A DNA stretch of 64,000 nucleotides from NCBI GenBank assembly GCA_035772405.1, contig JAYKKM010000143.1, forward strand, positions 1,827,501 to 1,891,500, written 5' to 3'. This DNA is from Chrysogorgia sp. JL179-B06. Its lineage: Eukaryota; Cnidaria; Anthozoa; Scleralcyonacea; Chrysogorgiidae. Below the pieces are notes generated by a model that saw nothing but the letters and a program-made list of their open reading frames with translations, was not told the origin of the DNA and did no database searches. Positions 1-11,384 of the stretch are shown here, piece by piece (within the stretch, counting starts at the first letter, position 1; every line of letters begins with the position of its first letter). A program made the position numbers and the translations under genes.

Positions 1-1280
1 TCGCTGTTTTTTTGCTTTTTGTCCTCTTAAAAGCCCAAATATTCACAACCGTGATACAATAACTAAAAACTGACCCACCTTTTGGCTTTTATAAGGAACT
101 TTTTTTCTTTATTAAACCATCTCAACGAATTTTTGGCTCTCCGACAAAATTTTAAAGCTGTTTTCAACTCAGCGAGAAACCTTTCTTGATAACATTGCGC
201 ATGACGGAAGTATATGTGGCGGAAGTTCATTGCTTTCAATAATTCCATAATTTATTTACTGCCGATTATTATCTTGAATGTTTTGCTATATTATAAAACA
301 ACAAGACGCCCGCTAGGCGTTAACTCGGGCTACTTTTAGGGACATATGGCGCGCATATTGGCTGCGGAGATGGGTACGCATTGGTGGCATGTTAGACAGT
401 TGGAATTAGAAAACCCGCTCACTTGTCTTATATTACAAAGGATAATTATTAATGCATTGATTTCTGTAATCAGGCACTGAAGGGATTGTGCAGCGCTCGT
501 TTAAAGTGGGAAACTTTTAGAAGCAAGTTGGGCTTAGTGAGGACGAAGAAAAATCAGGCGTCTACACGCAGGCTAGCCACCCCCCCCCCCCCCCCCCCAA
601 TGCAGAACGAATATTTAACGTAAACACTAAATTTAATGTAAACACTAAACACGGCAATGCTATTTTTTCTAATATCTGTTCGATTGAAGGTCTTCGTGTT
701 TCAAAATTTATATAAAAATCAACGGCAATTATAAATTTATAATTATTTATAATTATATTATATATTTATAATTATTATTTATAATAAATATTTATAATTA
801 TTATATATTTATAATTATAAAATTATAAGATGATGTATGCATATAATTAAGATGATAATGCAAATAATTATAAGATGATGTAAAGTTATTTTTAAATAAC
901 TTTTTATAATTTTGTACTTTTTACTGCATGTTATGAGATATTTATTGTATTTGAGATGCTTAAAATAGCATAATCATTAAAGTGTTTATGAAACCAAATT
1001 TTAAACAGATTTTTCTTGCAAGATAGTTAGTTATAACCTTCTTCAGCACGATGCCGTTTTTGTTTAATAAAAACGATGAAGGAAATCATTGTATTGCACC
1101 TTTGTAATCGACCTACTCGAGCCAAAATTGTCCGCCATTTTGTGCGCGTCCAATACAGGGGCGTGACGTCACTGGTTGTGTATACATATTTATTCAGAGG
1201 AAACCCCGAATGAGCAACGGAGTGTAACGATAGCGTAGAAGTTGTAGAAAAGCGCAAAAAAAGGTCTTCGGGTAAATTCT
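1..1280. other. Non-coding flank, low-complexity
   Basis: I see no supportable gene here. The stretch holds a homopolymer of C at about 581-598 and a very AT-rich segment of reiterated ATTTATAATTAT-like words at about 720-890. Short ORFs in it have no recognisable content. Confidence 0.6.
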
Positions 1281-4200
1281 GTGTTCAGGAGGACCCCACA
1301 GTGTCAGTTGTAACAACAACTCAAAAACACAAGGAGTTTCCCTACATCTTTTTCCTCGAGACAAAGCAATTTGTAATCGATGGATTCGTTTCGTCCAGCG
1401 ACATCGAGCGAATTCGAAACCATCTAAGACATCAGTTCTTTGTTCGGTACATTTCCAGTCGTCTTTCTTCGAACAACGAGCAGATCTGAATCTGAAAGAC
1501 ACGTCAGATACCTCTTTATTTCGCGCGAGAAGATGGTTAAAAAAGGATGCAACTCCCACCATAGATTGCGCAGTGGTAGTTCAAGAAAATGTTGACACGT
1601 CCGCGCTTTAACGAAGTCGAAGAAGGTGAGTTAGAAAAAATTGTGGACGAAACTGTGGCTCACCTGGTAATGCCTAGGCTAAGGTTAATGTATTTTCCGT
1701 TTTCACAATTCTTATGCAGATTCTCCGTACTGCTCAGAAAGCAACCCTTACGCCAATTTTGTGCTCTGGACAGGCCAAAACCGAATCAAGTGAAACCTGT
1801 AGCGAACATGAGGTGTTGTCAAACGAGACAGTTAGCATTGCTTCTGTTCTGCCCGAGATTCTGCCTTGTCCATCTGAAACTGTCCAAGTCCCCGACCAAA
1901 ACAAATGTGACCAGTGTGAACTTTATATTCGCCGCTTGGAACAAGTTCAGGACTCCTGCAGAAAATACAAACAAAGACGCGCTGTCCTGGAAATGGAAGT
2001 TCGTCAGCTCAGAAAGGTCAACAAAGAGCTTCAAAAGGTAACGTGCATTGATACAGTATACAGTCAGTGGTCATGCGATGCTAATTTATAAACATCTGCA
2101 TATTTTGAAAACAATATATTTATAATATGTAAATCGTTTCGAAATATGCATAGCATGGCCAGTTGCTATGGCCAACTTCGCTACTGAATAGATCCCTACA
2201 CCTCCTACACATACTTTCTAATTTTAACTGTTGTTTATATCTTTCAGAGTGGAACCAGTTACCACATGTCATGATAGCCTAAGTTTATTGTTTTTCACAG
2301 TGCCTTGCTGGCACTTTTTTCCCTCTTCTGTTTTACTTGCAAAAAAGACAGTCCAAATGTTTCCATGGATAAGAATGGCACAATGGTGACAGTTCACCAA
2401 CACTGTAACTCATGCAAACATGGTTTTAAATGGAGAAGCCAGCCATTTATCATGGGAAAATACCCCGCAGGAAATATTTTTCTTAGTTTTTCTACACTTA
2501 TGGCTGGTGCCTCTATCAGCAAGTTACTTCTAGTTTTCAGGCACCTGAACTTGAGTGTGTATGGTGCAAGAACATTTTTTTACCACCAGAGTAGATTTCT
2601 TTTTCCCACCATTCTGAAACACTGGGAAACTTACCAATCTTCCATCATCAGCGAGATCAAAACCAGTGAAGATGTAATCTGGTCAGGAGATGGAAGATTC
2701 GACTCTATGGGCCATTCGGCAAAGTATGGAGTTTATACAATGCTTTGTTCACCAGCAACGAAAATTGTTCACTTCGAATTATTACAGGTACATTACAACT
2801 TACCATGATTCAAATAAACACCCTCCTTCAAATAAGTGCCCCCCGTCCTCTCTTGAATGGGACTATATGGTACTGTATGTAAATGATTACCCAGCTGATA
2901 AGAGCTACATGATAGATAATATTGCAGTATTTTCTCAAAAATAAAATAGGCACACCCTCCTAAATAAACACCCCCTCCTGAATAAGCACCCTTCAACCCC
3001 CCAAAATTAAATAAGGACCCTATAGGCACTTATTCCTATAACTATGGTAGTTCTGAGTAGCTGTTTATTGCTACTTCATTCTTTTCTCCATCCCTACATG
3101 TAGGCTAACCAAACTGGATCTAGCAATGCCATGGAGCTTAAAGGTGCCCAACTGAGCTTCAGTCACTTAAATGGTGCTGGCCTCAACATCAAGGTGTTTG
3201 TGTCTGACCGTCACAAAGGGATTGCCAAATGGATCAGAGAATGTCATCCTTCCACAACTCATTTCTACGATCAGTGGCACATTGCAAAGGGAGTAGTGAA
3301 CAAAATGTTGGCTGCAAGTAAGAAAAAGGATTGTGAAGTAATAGCAAAGTGGATAAAGGCAGTTAAAAATCACATGTACTGGTGTTCCACCTCAACAAAA
3401 CATGATCTTGGCAAAGTGGAAGTCTCTGTTGCAGCATATATCAAATGAGCACAAAGAACATCCTGATCCACTTTTCCAAGAATGTGCTCATGGTGATGAC
3501 ATTGAGCCCAGGCAATGGATAAAAAAGGTGTGTTGTTTGAATCTTTAACCCCCAAGGTAGACATTCAGAATTGTATTCTAGATATTGATATGCCTGCAGA
3601 TTCTATTTATTATATAATAATGAAGTATTCAAAACATTTGTTGACTTTTAGGTACAAAAGCATATGACAGTATGATGGAAATTTTAATGAAAAACTTTCT
3701 CCTAATGCAGAGACAAGCTGTTTGGAAGGTTTCCATTCAATCCTAAACTATTGGCATCCCAAGATGATATGCTTTTCGTGGCTTGGAACCTTTTGCAGGT
3801 ATAGTACCTCTCAATGAGAAAAGTTTGTATAATAAATATTTTCTTTTTGTTAAACTCCATGTTATGCTTTCCTAATAGGCATGTCTTGGCAAGCCTGTAT
3901 TTCAATGAGAATGTGAGAAGAAAGAAAAAGCAAAGAAAAGATGGAAAATATTATGTAAATGTTACATATCCTAAGTTTAAGATGGGTGAAGAGGTTGTTA
4001 GAGAAGTGGCTGAACCACCAACTTATGGTAGATTGCTATATTAAATAATAAACAATATATAAACTTATTGATTTCAAATACAGAACAGATTGTTGGCAAA
4101 ATTACTTTTGAAATATCCTTTTTAGGATATGTTGAAGAAATTAAAAAACTACTGGTCAGTACGACAAAAGAAGAGAGGTAAATTGTTAGAAATAGATACA

Positions 4201-4601
4201 AGATGAAAATCCCTGAGCCCCTGAGCCATCAGTTCCCTGATAGGCTTGCCAAGCACGATGCTATCAAACAACAATGTGAAAGAAAGCATACAAGAACAGA
4301 ACTTTTCCCTTCAGGTAAAGCAAGTAATTAATATTTTTAAATGATTCCAACAACAAACACAGAAATTTGTATATCATAATTAAATAATACTTGTTTCAAC
4401 GTTAAAACAAAACAACATTCCAATATAATTAAATGTACTTCTACAGAATCTGAACAATTGAGGCTAATGCAGCTGGAAAAATCACCATGCACTGGCAGTG
4501 AACCACCATTGAAAAGAAAGGCAAGGGAATGCAAGAAATGCCACAAGTCAATGAAGGGTCATCCAAAAATACATTGTCCTATAATAGCACATGATAAATA
4601 A
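1281..4601 (+). pseudogene. THAP-domain protein of a transposase-like family, multi-exon, decayed
   Basis: The first exon (about 1302-1625) encodes a THAP zinc-binding domain: VSCNNNSKTQGVSLHLFP, then an RWIRFVQ tryptophan segment, then SVLCSVHF. A following exon (about 1719-2037) is polar with a predicted coiled coil. Exon 2301-2787 carries a Cys-rich patch and the run WSGDGRFDSMGHSAKYG. After a GT/AG intron, exon 3104-3527 carries VSDRHKGIAKWI and HFYDQWHIAKG. Exons near 3714-3808, 3879-4026 and 4446-4601 follow, the last with a CKKC...H...C tail and a TAA. Most splice junctions look canonical. Breaks are visible: an in-frame TAA at 1609-1611, a frameshift near 3410, and another frameshift near 3690-3712. 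I recall this protein type as widespread in corals and fish. The acidic/His motifs suggest an RNase-H-like transposase core, but that is inference. It could instead be a live gene with misassembled exons; three breaks make a pseudogene likelier. Confidence 0.68.
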
Positions 4602-4911
4602 TACTTTTTATGTACCTATCATTGTTAAGCCTCGGACTGAGGCAGCTGGTAAAGCATTTGCATATTAACACAGTTTTGTTTACCAAGATACATGTATACT
4701 AGACAGTTGGGCAAGAAAAATTGTTCAAATTTAATCAAAATAGGCGAATATGTGGATATGCATCCAAGTTCTGCCCTGCAGTGCTTAACATTGATAGAGG
4801 CACATTAGTCAACACAGTTTTTCCCTTGAAAACAAGGACAGTTCATGTTTTGGTATTCCCATTTGATTTGTATATATCACAAAAGACAATATTATACAGT
4901 AATATAAAACG

Positions 4912-5761
4912 TCAGTCATCACAATCGGCTGCCGCACGTTCTTGCCATGATATATAGCCTTTTGACTCGTGGGTGAAGAATCTTGACCTTATGTTATGGT
5001 AGATGCAAGCAGACAAATGTCTTGTATTATCCCATCCCAAAGTGCCAAATAACCAACGAGCCAACCAACGATAAGACACGGCTCTGAGAAATCTAAAAGT
5101 AAGACAAACACCTTAAAATTACAATTTATCAACAAGTCAAATGAAAAATCTGTAAACAACACACATGTATAAAACGTGTTCAAATCAAAATTGGGATACT
5201 CACTTGTTTTCAGAATGATTCCCTTGCTTATAATACTTGCCGTCCCTATTCCGTAAGAGTGGGCCAGCCTGTAGAAGCACAGTACGGTGTGTCAAAGCAG
5301 CATAATCTGTGTGGTTCAATATGCAATCCACGTCAAGACCCAAAAACATAAATTTTCCGTACGCACCAATTTCGGAACAGCATCGAAATTCACGAACGCC
5401 AACCAAACGATCGACGTTACATTTTCCACATGTACACCTATAGATCAAACAAGAAATCGTTTTAGTTCTTTTCTATCGAAGAAATAAAATCGACGTATAC
5501 TGGTTCTTACCACTCATCCACAGGAACCAGACGTTTGAAACGTTGTTCCAAAACAGAAGGCAAAATACCATCTTCATCTTGTTCATCAACATGATCTGCA
5601 TCGTCCATATTGTCGCCATCTTTCGCTAAAGGTTCTCCTTGATAAGGTGCAAAATCTTGCCTGAACACAAAATGCGATTGATTATCCTCTACATCGCTTT
5701 CAGAAACGGCATCGCTTCTTCCCGACGCAGAATCGCTCGAAGAAACCTCGCTATCCGACAT
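4912..5761 (-). CDS. P2X7-C-terminal-like (P2X7C) domain protein, three exons, intact
   Basis: Spliced on the minus strand from 5761-5511, 5437-5204 and 5092-4912, giving 666 nt (221 residues plus TGA). Donors read GTAAG and GTGAG and acceptors read TAG, and the phases match across both introns. The N-terminal exon is acidic and Ser-rich (MSDSEVSSSDSASGRSD), ending VPVDEW. Exon 2 begins with a Cys cluster CTCGKC and contains VREFRCCSE and DCILNH. Exon 3 contains YRWLARWLFG and GWDNTR, then a short tail. These are the landmarks of the cytosolic ballast-like domain of P2X7 receptors. Many invertebrates encode it as a small stand-alone soluble protein without the ion channel. Function is unknown outside P2X7. 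No membrane segment is present. It converges with the THAP-type locus. No break was found, so this is probably a live host gene. Confidence 0.75.
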
Positions 5762-6210
5762 CGAAGCGTGATTAATTGATATAAACACCGAGGATTTGTT
5801 TACGGCTTAATATTATTTATCAAGACCGAAATTATCTTTAATATTATAACAAATTATGCCAATTTGGCATGTTTGATATATTTTTACAATTAAAATACAG
5901 ACATTCCTATTAATTTCTATTCGATTTTTCGGATACGTTTTTGATGCTAATTTTTCCTATATTTAGAAAGATATGTCAGTGAGCCCTGTACTGTAGTCGA
6001 TGTATTTTTACCATTTTTAGAACCATAAAACTATCTTATAACGCGCATCAAAATACAGGAAATGGTGTTTCAGAGACCCTAGGAATCCAAACATTTCCGA
6101 CGGATCATGCCACCAAACCTCCGTAGTTGTCTCTCACCCCTTGTTAACAATTTAAGACTACACCACTGGCTGAGATGATGAGATACTGTGTATAATATTT
6201 AACGCGTGTT

Positions 6211-6346
6211 ACAAGTCCGCGTTTTACATGTCCGCGTTTTACAAGTCCGCGTTTTACAAGTCCGCGTTTTACAAGTTCGCGTTTTACAAGTCCGCGTTTT
6301 ACAAGTCCAGTCCAGTCCACGAGTCCAGTCCAGTCCGCGTTTTACA
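6211..6346. repeat. 15-bp minisatellite
   Basis: About six copies of ACAAGTCCGCGTTTT with single-base variants run from 6211. They end in a compound AGTCC/AGTCCAGTCC stretch and one last partial unit. Because 15 is a multiple of 3, both strands look like repetitive short ORFs; these are not genes. Confidence 0.85.
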
Positions 6347-7665
6347 ATATGCCTATTTTTCTTGGGTGTTGTTGAATACGTAATTCTCGTTTTTAATTTA
6401 TAAACCACTGCAGTTGTTGTGTGAAATACCGTAAAAATATTTAAAAGAGAATAACATAATGGAGTGAAAAACCCCAAAACCTATACGCAGTCGTCGGCTT
6501 CGTCTTCACAATTTTACCATGAAAAAAAATCGCCCGGCTTGAAACTTACCAATAGTCAATTCTAAACCAAATTGCACTGCTTTTCCATCTCGCAAATACT
6601 GCTTGTTTTTTGCTAGGCACAAACACATACAGTATGATATACTCCTGGGTCATTTTTTGGCTCTATAACTCAACCAACAAACCACTGTACTTCGCTTGGA
6701 GACGAAAATGTGATATATGTTTTAACCCCAAAATCCTTGATTTTATGGAACAACGCGGGTAACTTGAAAACAATCAAAACCATTCAACCAGTATATGGAA
6801 TATTGAAATAGGACTAAAAAGAGAAATACAAACACACCCCAACAGCAATCTGATGCTCAGAATCAAAACCACATTAACATTTAAACGGAACTGACAAAAG
6901 TCTGAAAAGATGAAAAACCTGTCGAATCTTATTGAAATATATATTAAAGCTGCAGATCGAACGAAAATACCTGGCAAAGAAATGTTCAATAATAGATATT
7001 CATATAACTTATACCTTACCTTTTCAAAAACGGTTGCTGGGAAAACAATATCATTTACGCTTAAACGTTTTCGAATGTCTTGCTGCATGCACCGCGTCCA
7101 AAAACCTGATAAAAACCTGCTTTTTCATATCTGTAACTTCTCTTCACTCTTGAACAGGGTGTAATCAATAAGAAATTCAAACTATTGTTTATATTTATGT
7201 TTATTCCCGCCATGAACCAGACAAAACAAAAACGTCTTCGTTGCTTCGTCTTGGTTCTTGGCTTTCTGGCTTTGTGTTATGTCAATAGCTTTTTTATCCC
7301 CCCCCCCCCTGATGTTCGTATTTTATCTCCAAGACGTGATAGTTTGTTTATTTCTGATGTCCAATGAGATTGCATCACGAAATCTCAGATCGGTGTTAGG
7401 TGGATCCCGCATCGACAATTTGCTATTTTGAGTGTTTGTCGAACTGTTTAGTGTGTGAAGTTTAATTTAGTTGCCAACCTTTCCATATTATATGTACAAC
7501 ATCTACATACCGCGTCGCGCGAAGAGAAGTGTGGGGCGAGTTTTCGTTTCAGTCTCCTGTCGCTTGCAAAGCATTCACATTTGGGTTGCCTATGATATAA
7601 ACAAGGCATTCGTTCCCAACCCGCGATTTCCGGTCGAGTTCGATGAACATTAATATGCCTTTTCA
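6347..7665. other. Non-coding, no recognised gene
   Basis: Nothing supportable as a gene on either strand. A short poly-C run lies at about 7299-7309. Open frames of 60-100 codons here lack domains, good splice context or low-complexity explanations. Confidence 0.5.
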
Positions 7666-8065
7666 AATAGTTTTTTTGGTTAGGGTGAGTAATTTGGTTA
7701 GCTGGGTTTAGTATTTTGGTGATATTAGGATTAGCATTTCGTTGAATTGTAAAAGACTACCGCCTTACTGCTACCGTACGAATAGCCACTGCCTTCACTA
7801 CTTTCGCTCGAAACGTTGAATGTCTGTTGAATATCCATATGGAACATGTTAGGCCTACAGTAGATACAGGCCAGTGGGCCACAAGTTTAATATTATGTCT
7901 GTGGATAGGCTTGGACAATGCTGGTCCTAGGCTTGCAATGTAAAATACAGCTTATATTGGATTATATTGACATAATTGGGTATGTTGACATATGTCAATA
8001 ATGTCAGCAGAAATTGTTAGGGATTGAACAACTAGCGAGTACTATGTCAGCTAGATCATCCACAC
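7666..8065. repeat. Dispersed repeat, partner copies at 41.16-41.35 and 42.33-42.47 kb
   Basis: The segment around 7680-7790 (GGTTAGGGT..., CATTTCGTTGAATTGT, CGTACGAATAGCC) recurs in reverse complement at about 42,335-42,460. The segment around 7850-8060 (GTTAGGCCTACAG, CAGTGGGCCACAA, TACAGCTTAT, GGGTATGTTGACA, GCTAGATCAT) recurs in reverse complement at about 41,195-41,345. This looks like two copies of one non-autonomous element in opposite orientation, each with internal changes. Its class is not determined. Confidence 0.6.
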
Positions 8066-8414
8066 TTGAATTAGATATTTTTACCACTTTAGCAAGAAAA
8101 ATCCCTTGCCCTGCTGTGCAATGTTGTTCCTAATTGCAAGAAACCACTTTTGGTTCAATTTTCTGTGTAGAAATTAACATTGAAATGGGCCGGGGAATAA
8201 ACAAAAAACACTATATTTAAAAAGACTAACGGGACATATGTCATCCTGAATATAGATTATATATGTGCATTTAATATTATGAAAGCAATAGAGGTTTTCC
8301 GGCAGAATAAGAGGTTTGTCAATTTTTTTGGAACCGGTATACACATAGTCTGACAACACTCTGGGATTGGGAAAAGTTTAGGCATTATTAATAATAATAA
8401 AAATAACAAGAATA

Positions 8415-8785
8415 ATACCATGGTTGTCTCAATTTCTTTTGTCTTTTCAGGTTGAATTAATAACTAAATTACTAATTTGGATTAATTTATACAATCTAGA
8501 GGTCGTATTAGAACTAATACAACCTTGAATGACGTCATGAGAGTTAGTATTAGCTTCTTCTCACCTGGCATGCAAATTTGATATATAACATGAAATCTCG
8601 ACAACCATGGTATTACAAAGTAATATCATGGCAATGAGGTGTATTAGATGTTAAACCGCCCGCTTGATTCGGGTCATTAAGTAAAATTCCTTCGGGCCTG
8701 CGGCCCTCAGGAATTTTACTTAATGACCCTCATCGAGCGGGCGGTTTAACAGCTAATACACCTCACTACCATGATATTACTTATA
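8415..8785. repeat. Nested foldback/MITE-like palindromes
   Basis: ATACCATGGTTGTC at about 8416 is answered by GACAACCATGGTAT at about 8602-8615, a short inverted-repeat pair. Directly abutting is a long palindrome centred near 8700: ATGAGGTGTATTAGATGTTAAACCGCCCGC at about 8634 is mirrored by the reverse complement ending near 8768. Arms are about 60-70 bp with a short GGCCTGCGGCC centre. No coding capacity. Confidence 0.75.
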
Positions 8786-9294
8786 ATAATACAATACAAT
8801 TAATACAGGATAGCCTGTTCAATGCTAACACTGGTATTGATGGGTCCTGTTTCCTAATAAATTACAATTATTATTTATTACAAATATAAATTTATTACAC
8901 ATATTCATATACATGTATATGTACAATATGTTACAAAAACTAATTATAACTTGAAAGTTGTATAAATCCTACAAATGCAGTATATTTGTCAATTAAGTCA
9001 ATAGATAATGCTCCTACATGTATGCAATGAACAGATTCATTGAGATTAAAATTGTTCTTTAGAAATGGTGGTAAAATGCATTCAAGACATTTCTTAACTA
9101 GCATATGCTACCAATCCTAGACTTAGGAAAGATTAGAATCTCTAATATGTCTTATTAAAACCAAATTGACGCCTATACATTTGCACTATATGCACCCCTA
9201 GACATTTGAATAATAAAGAGGATGCACTTTCTTCCTTCATTCTTTAACAGCCTTTGGTATGGCAAGCCAAACTGGACAAAAGTGTGTCGAGAAT

Positions 9295-9470
9295 ATTAAG
9301 CGATGGTCGAGTTGCATATGCGATAGGTGAGAAAAGTATACGATAGACGAGAATAATACTATGCGATAGTTGAGAATAATGAACGACAGTCGAGAATGTT
9401 AACCGGTAGTCGAGAATTCCATACGTATGTCGAGAATTCCATACGTATGTCGAGATTTCTGACTGTCGTA
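9295..9470. repeat. Degenerate approx. 22-bp tandem repeat (GTCGAGAAT...)
   Basis: At least eight imperfect units of the form (T)GTCGAGAATnnnATACG(A/T) follow one another, the last two nearly identical (CATACGTATGTCGAGA). The array lies just upstream of the transposase-like gene at 9683. Confidence 0.65.
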
Positions 9471-9682
9471 CTGCTCAGCGGATCTAAATAGATTGTCTGC
9501 TGTACTTCATGTAGTGACTTCATGTTTGTAGCTGTCATGGCGGATGTCGAAGAATTAAGGGACTTTCTTCAAAGTGTTAAAACTCTGTTTGACCGAAGTC
9601 TACGATCGTTTCAGAATAAAGACACAATTGGTGCGGAACACTGTAAGAACAAACTGGAAAACTATATTTCTATATTATAGCT

Positions 9683-11011
9683 ATGTCCATGGCTGTATCC
9701 GAAAACGTCGTGACAAATAATTCAACAGCTGATCAAACTAGTATGTCTGTTTTACTGTCAGACTTGATTAATGGTATGGAAAACGAGCACGTAGAGCTAT
9801 CGCAAGTTGTGGAAACTTATCCAGCGCAAAACATGACGAATTTTCCTTCTACATTGTCTAGCACAGGTGGTAGACCTGCCTTCAAAATAACCAAGGTGCA
9901 AATCGAACAATTGAGAGACACTGGAATGAAGTGGGAAGCAATTGCAAAATTTGTAGGTATATCGGAAAGAACTCTACAGAGAAGAAGAGTAGAGTTTGGG
10001 ATTGATTCAACTTTCTCAGAAATAAGTGACACAGATCTGGACCGACAAATCACAGAAATCCTACAATTAACACCATATAGTGGAGAATCCTATGTCAGAG
10101 GCAGCTTGAAGGAAAGGCAAGTCCATGTTCAAAGAGCACGAGTGAGAGAAAGTCTTCGCCGTGTGGATCCAGTTGGTTGAAGTATTCGGAAAAGATATGC
10201 GATCTGTCGTCGTGTGTATAATGTTCGAGGCCCTAACTACTTATGGCATATTGATTCCAACCATAAGTTGATATCCCAGAGGTTGGTAATTCATGGTTGC
10301 ATAGATGGCTTTAGTCGACTGGTCATCTATTTACACTGCTGCACAAACAACAGGGCTGACACGGTGCTACATTATTTCCAAAGTGGAGTCCAGCAATTTG
10401 GTTTACCATCTCGAGTAAGAGGTGACCATGGTGTCGAAAATGTGGATGTGGCACGTTTTATGGTGGAGAATAGAGGGACAGACAGAGGGAGTTTTATCGC
10501 AAGGAGAAGCGTCCACAACCAACGCATAGAACGATTATGGGCAGAAGTGAACAGAGTACTGTCAGCACTTTACAAAGACTTGTTTGAATTTTTGGGGGAT
10601 AATGAATTGCTAGATTCTCTTAATGAAGTGGAACTATTTGCACTTCATTATGTGTACCTCCCACGTATCAATGCATCTCTGGCAGAGTTTCAAAGACAAT
10701 GGAATCATCATGGTATTAGAACGGCAAACCATCAAACACCGTTAGCACTATGGCATACTAACCTTCTAAGTAGTCCTGATGGTCCAGTTGTTATCAATCA
10801 GGCATCGTATGGAATTGATTATGATGGCCCTGTTTCCGACATTGTTACAGGCAATAACATTATTGTGCCTATCTCTGATATAGAACTTAGCGAAGACCAG
10901 CATTGCCATCTTCAACAAAGCGTTGATCCTCTTGAAGATGATGGCAATAATGGCATTGAGCATTACTTAAAGACAGTGGACATTTTAAAAGGTTATTTCA
11001 CTTCTGAATGA
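9683..11011 (+). pseudogene. DDE integrase-core (rve-type) protein, transposon-derived, one nonsense codon
   Basis: One reading frame runs from ATG 9683 to TGA 11,011, interrupted only by TGA at 10,178-10,180. The N-terminal part has a helix-turn-helix-like region (ITKVQIEQLRDTGMKWEAIA, then FVGISERTLQRRRVEFGI). The C-terminal part is an RNase-H-fold integrase core with [12 protein letters not shown] (first Asp), [14 protein letters not shown] (second Asp) and [15 protein letters not shown] (Glu), followed by a conserved WNHHGIRTA segment. Large single-gene families of this kind occur in cnidarians, molluscs and echinoderms, and I recall them annotated only as integrase core proteins. A separate short ATG frame at 9538-9681 (MADVEELRDFLQSVK) resembles the family's usual N-terminus but lies in another frame and ends in TAG, so it may be a lost or spliced first exon. 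The stop sits where a CGA arginine would give TGA by CpG deamination (inference). Confidence 0.75.
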
Positions 11012-11074
11012 CTTTTAGTTTGGGTAACTGTAGCTTACAAACATTAACTTCTTAATAATTGTTATTATTATACA

Positions 11075-11300
11075 TTCAAAATGTATTCTCCCTTTTGATT
11101 GGTTAACAAGCCCTGGCTCATTCTCAATATCCTGTGGCCGTTATGTAATTCCAGCTTATGACGTGCTCTGCGTGCAATAATTGTTTTTTTGGATCGAAGT
11201 TACGTCCAAAAAAACATTATTGCACGCAGTAGTGCCCAAGCTCCCAACGCTGTCAGCGGCTCGTATCGAAATGCGCTGGAAAATTTGCGAAAATGCTAAG
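11075..11300. repeat. Dispersed repeat with terminal hairpin, related to 17.29-17.46 kb
   Basis: TTATACATTCAAAATGTATTCTC and the following GATTGGTTAAC...ATTCTCAAT stretch match 17,295-17,375 with scattered differences. A hairpin, CTGCGTGCAATAAT...ATTATTGCACGCAG, occupies about 11,168-11,231. Class unknown. Confidence 0.5.
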
Positions 11301-11384
11301 AAAAATGGCCTACAGTAGATTATTTTCGCTTGGGAATCTTTTCTGCCAGTCGTAGCTTGCTTTCCTGTTCTTTTGTCTTGGAAT

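Noticed and set aside
6199..6477. Frames with repeated TCKTR or LQVRV units
   Set aside because: They are both strands of a 15-bp minisatellite, with no other coding sign.
7448..7666. Cys/His-containing minus frame (CRCCTY...)
   Set aside because: No zinc-finger spacing fits, no splice context, and 7.67 kb onward is repeat; not supportable as a gene.
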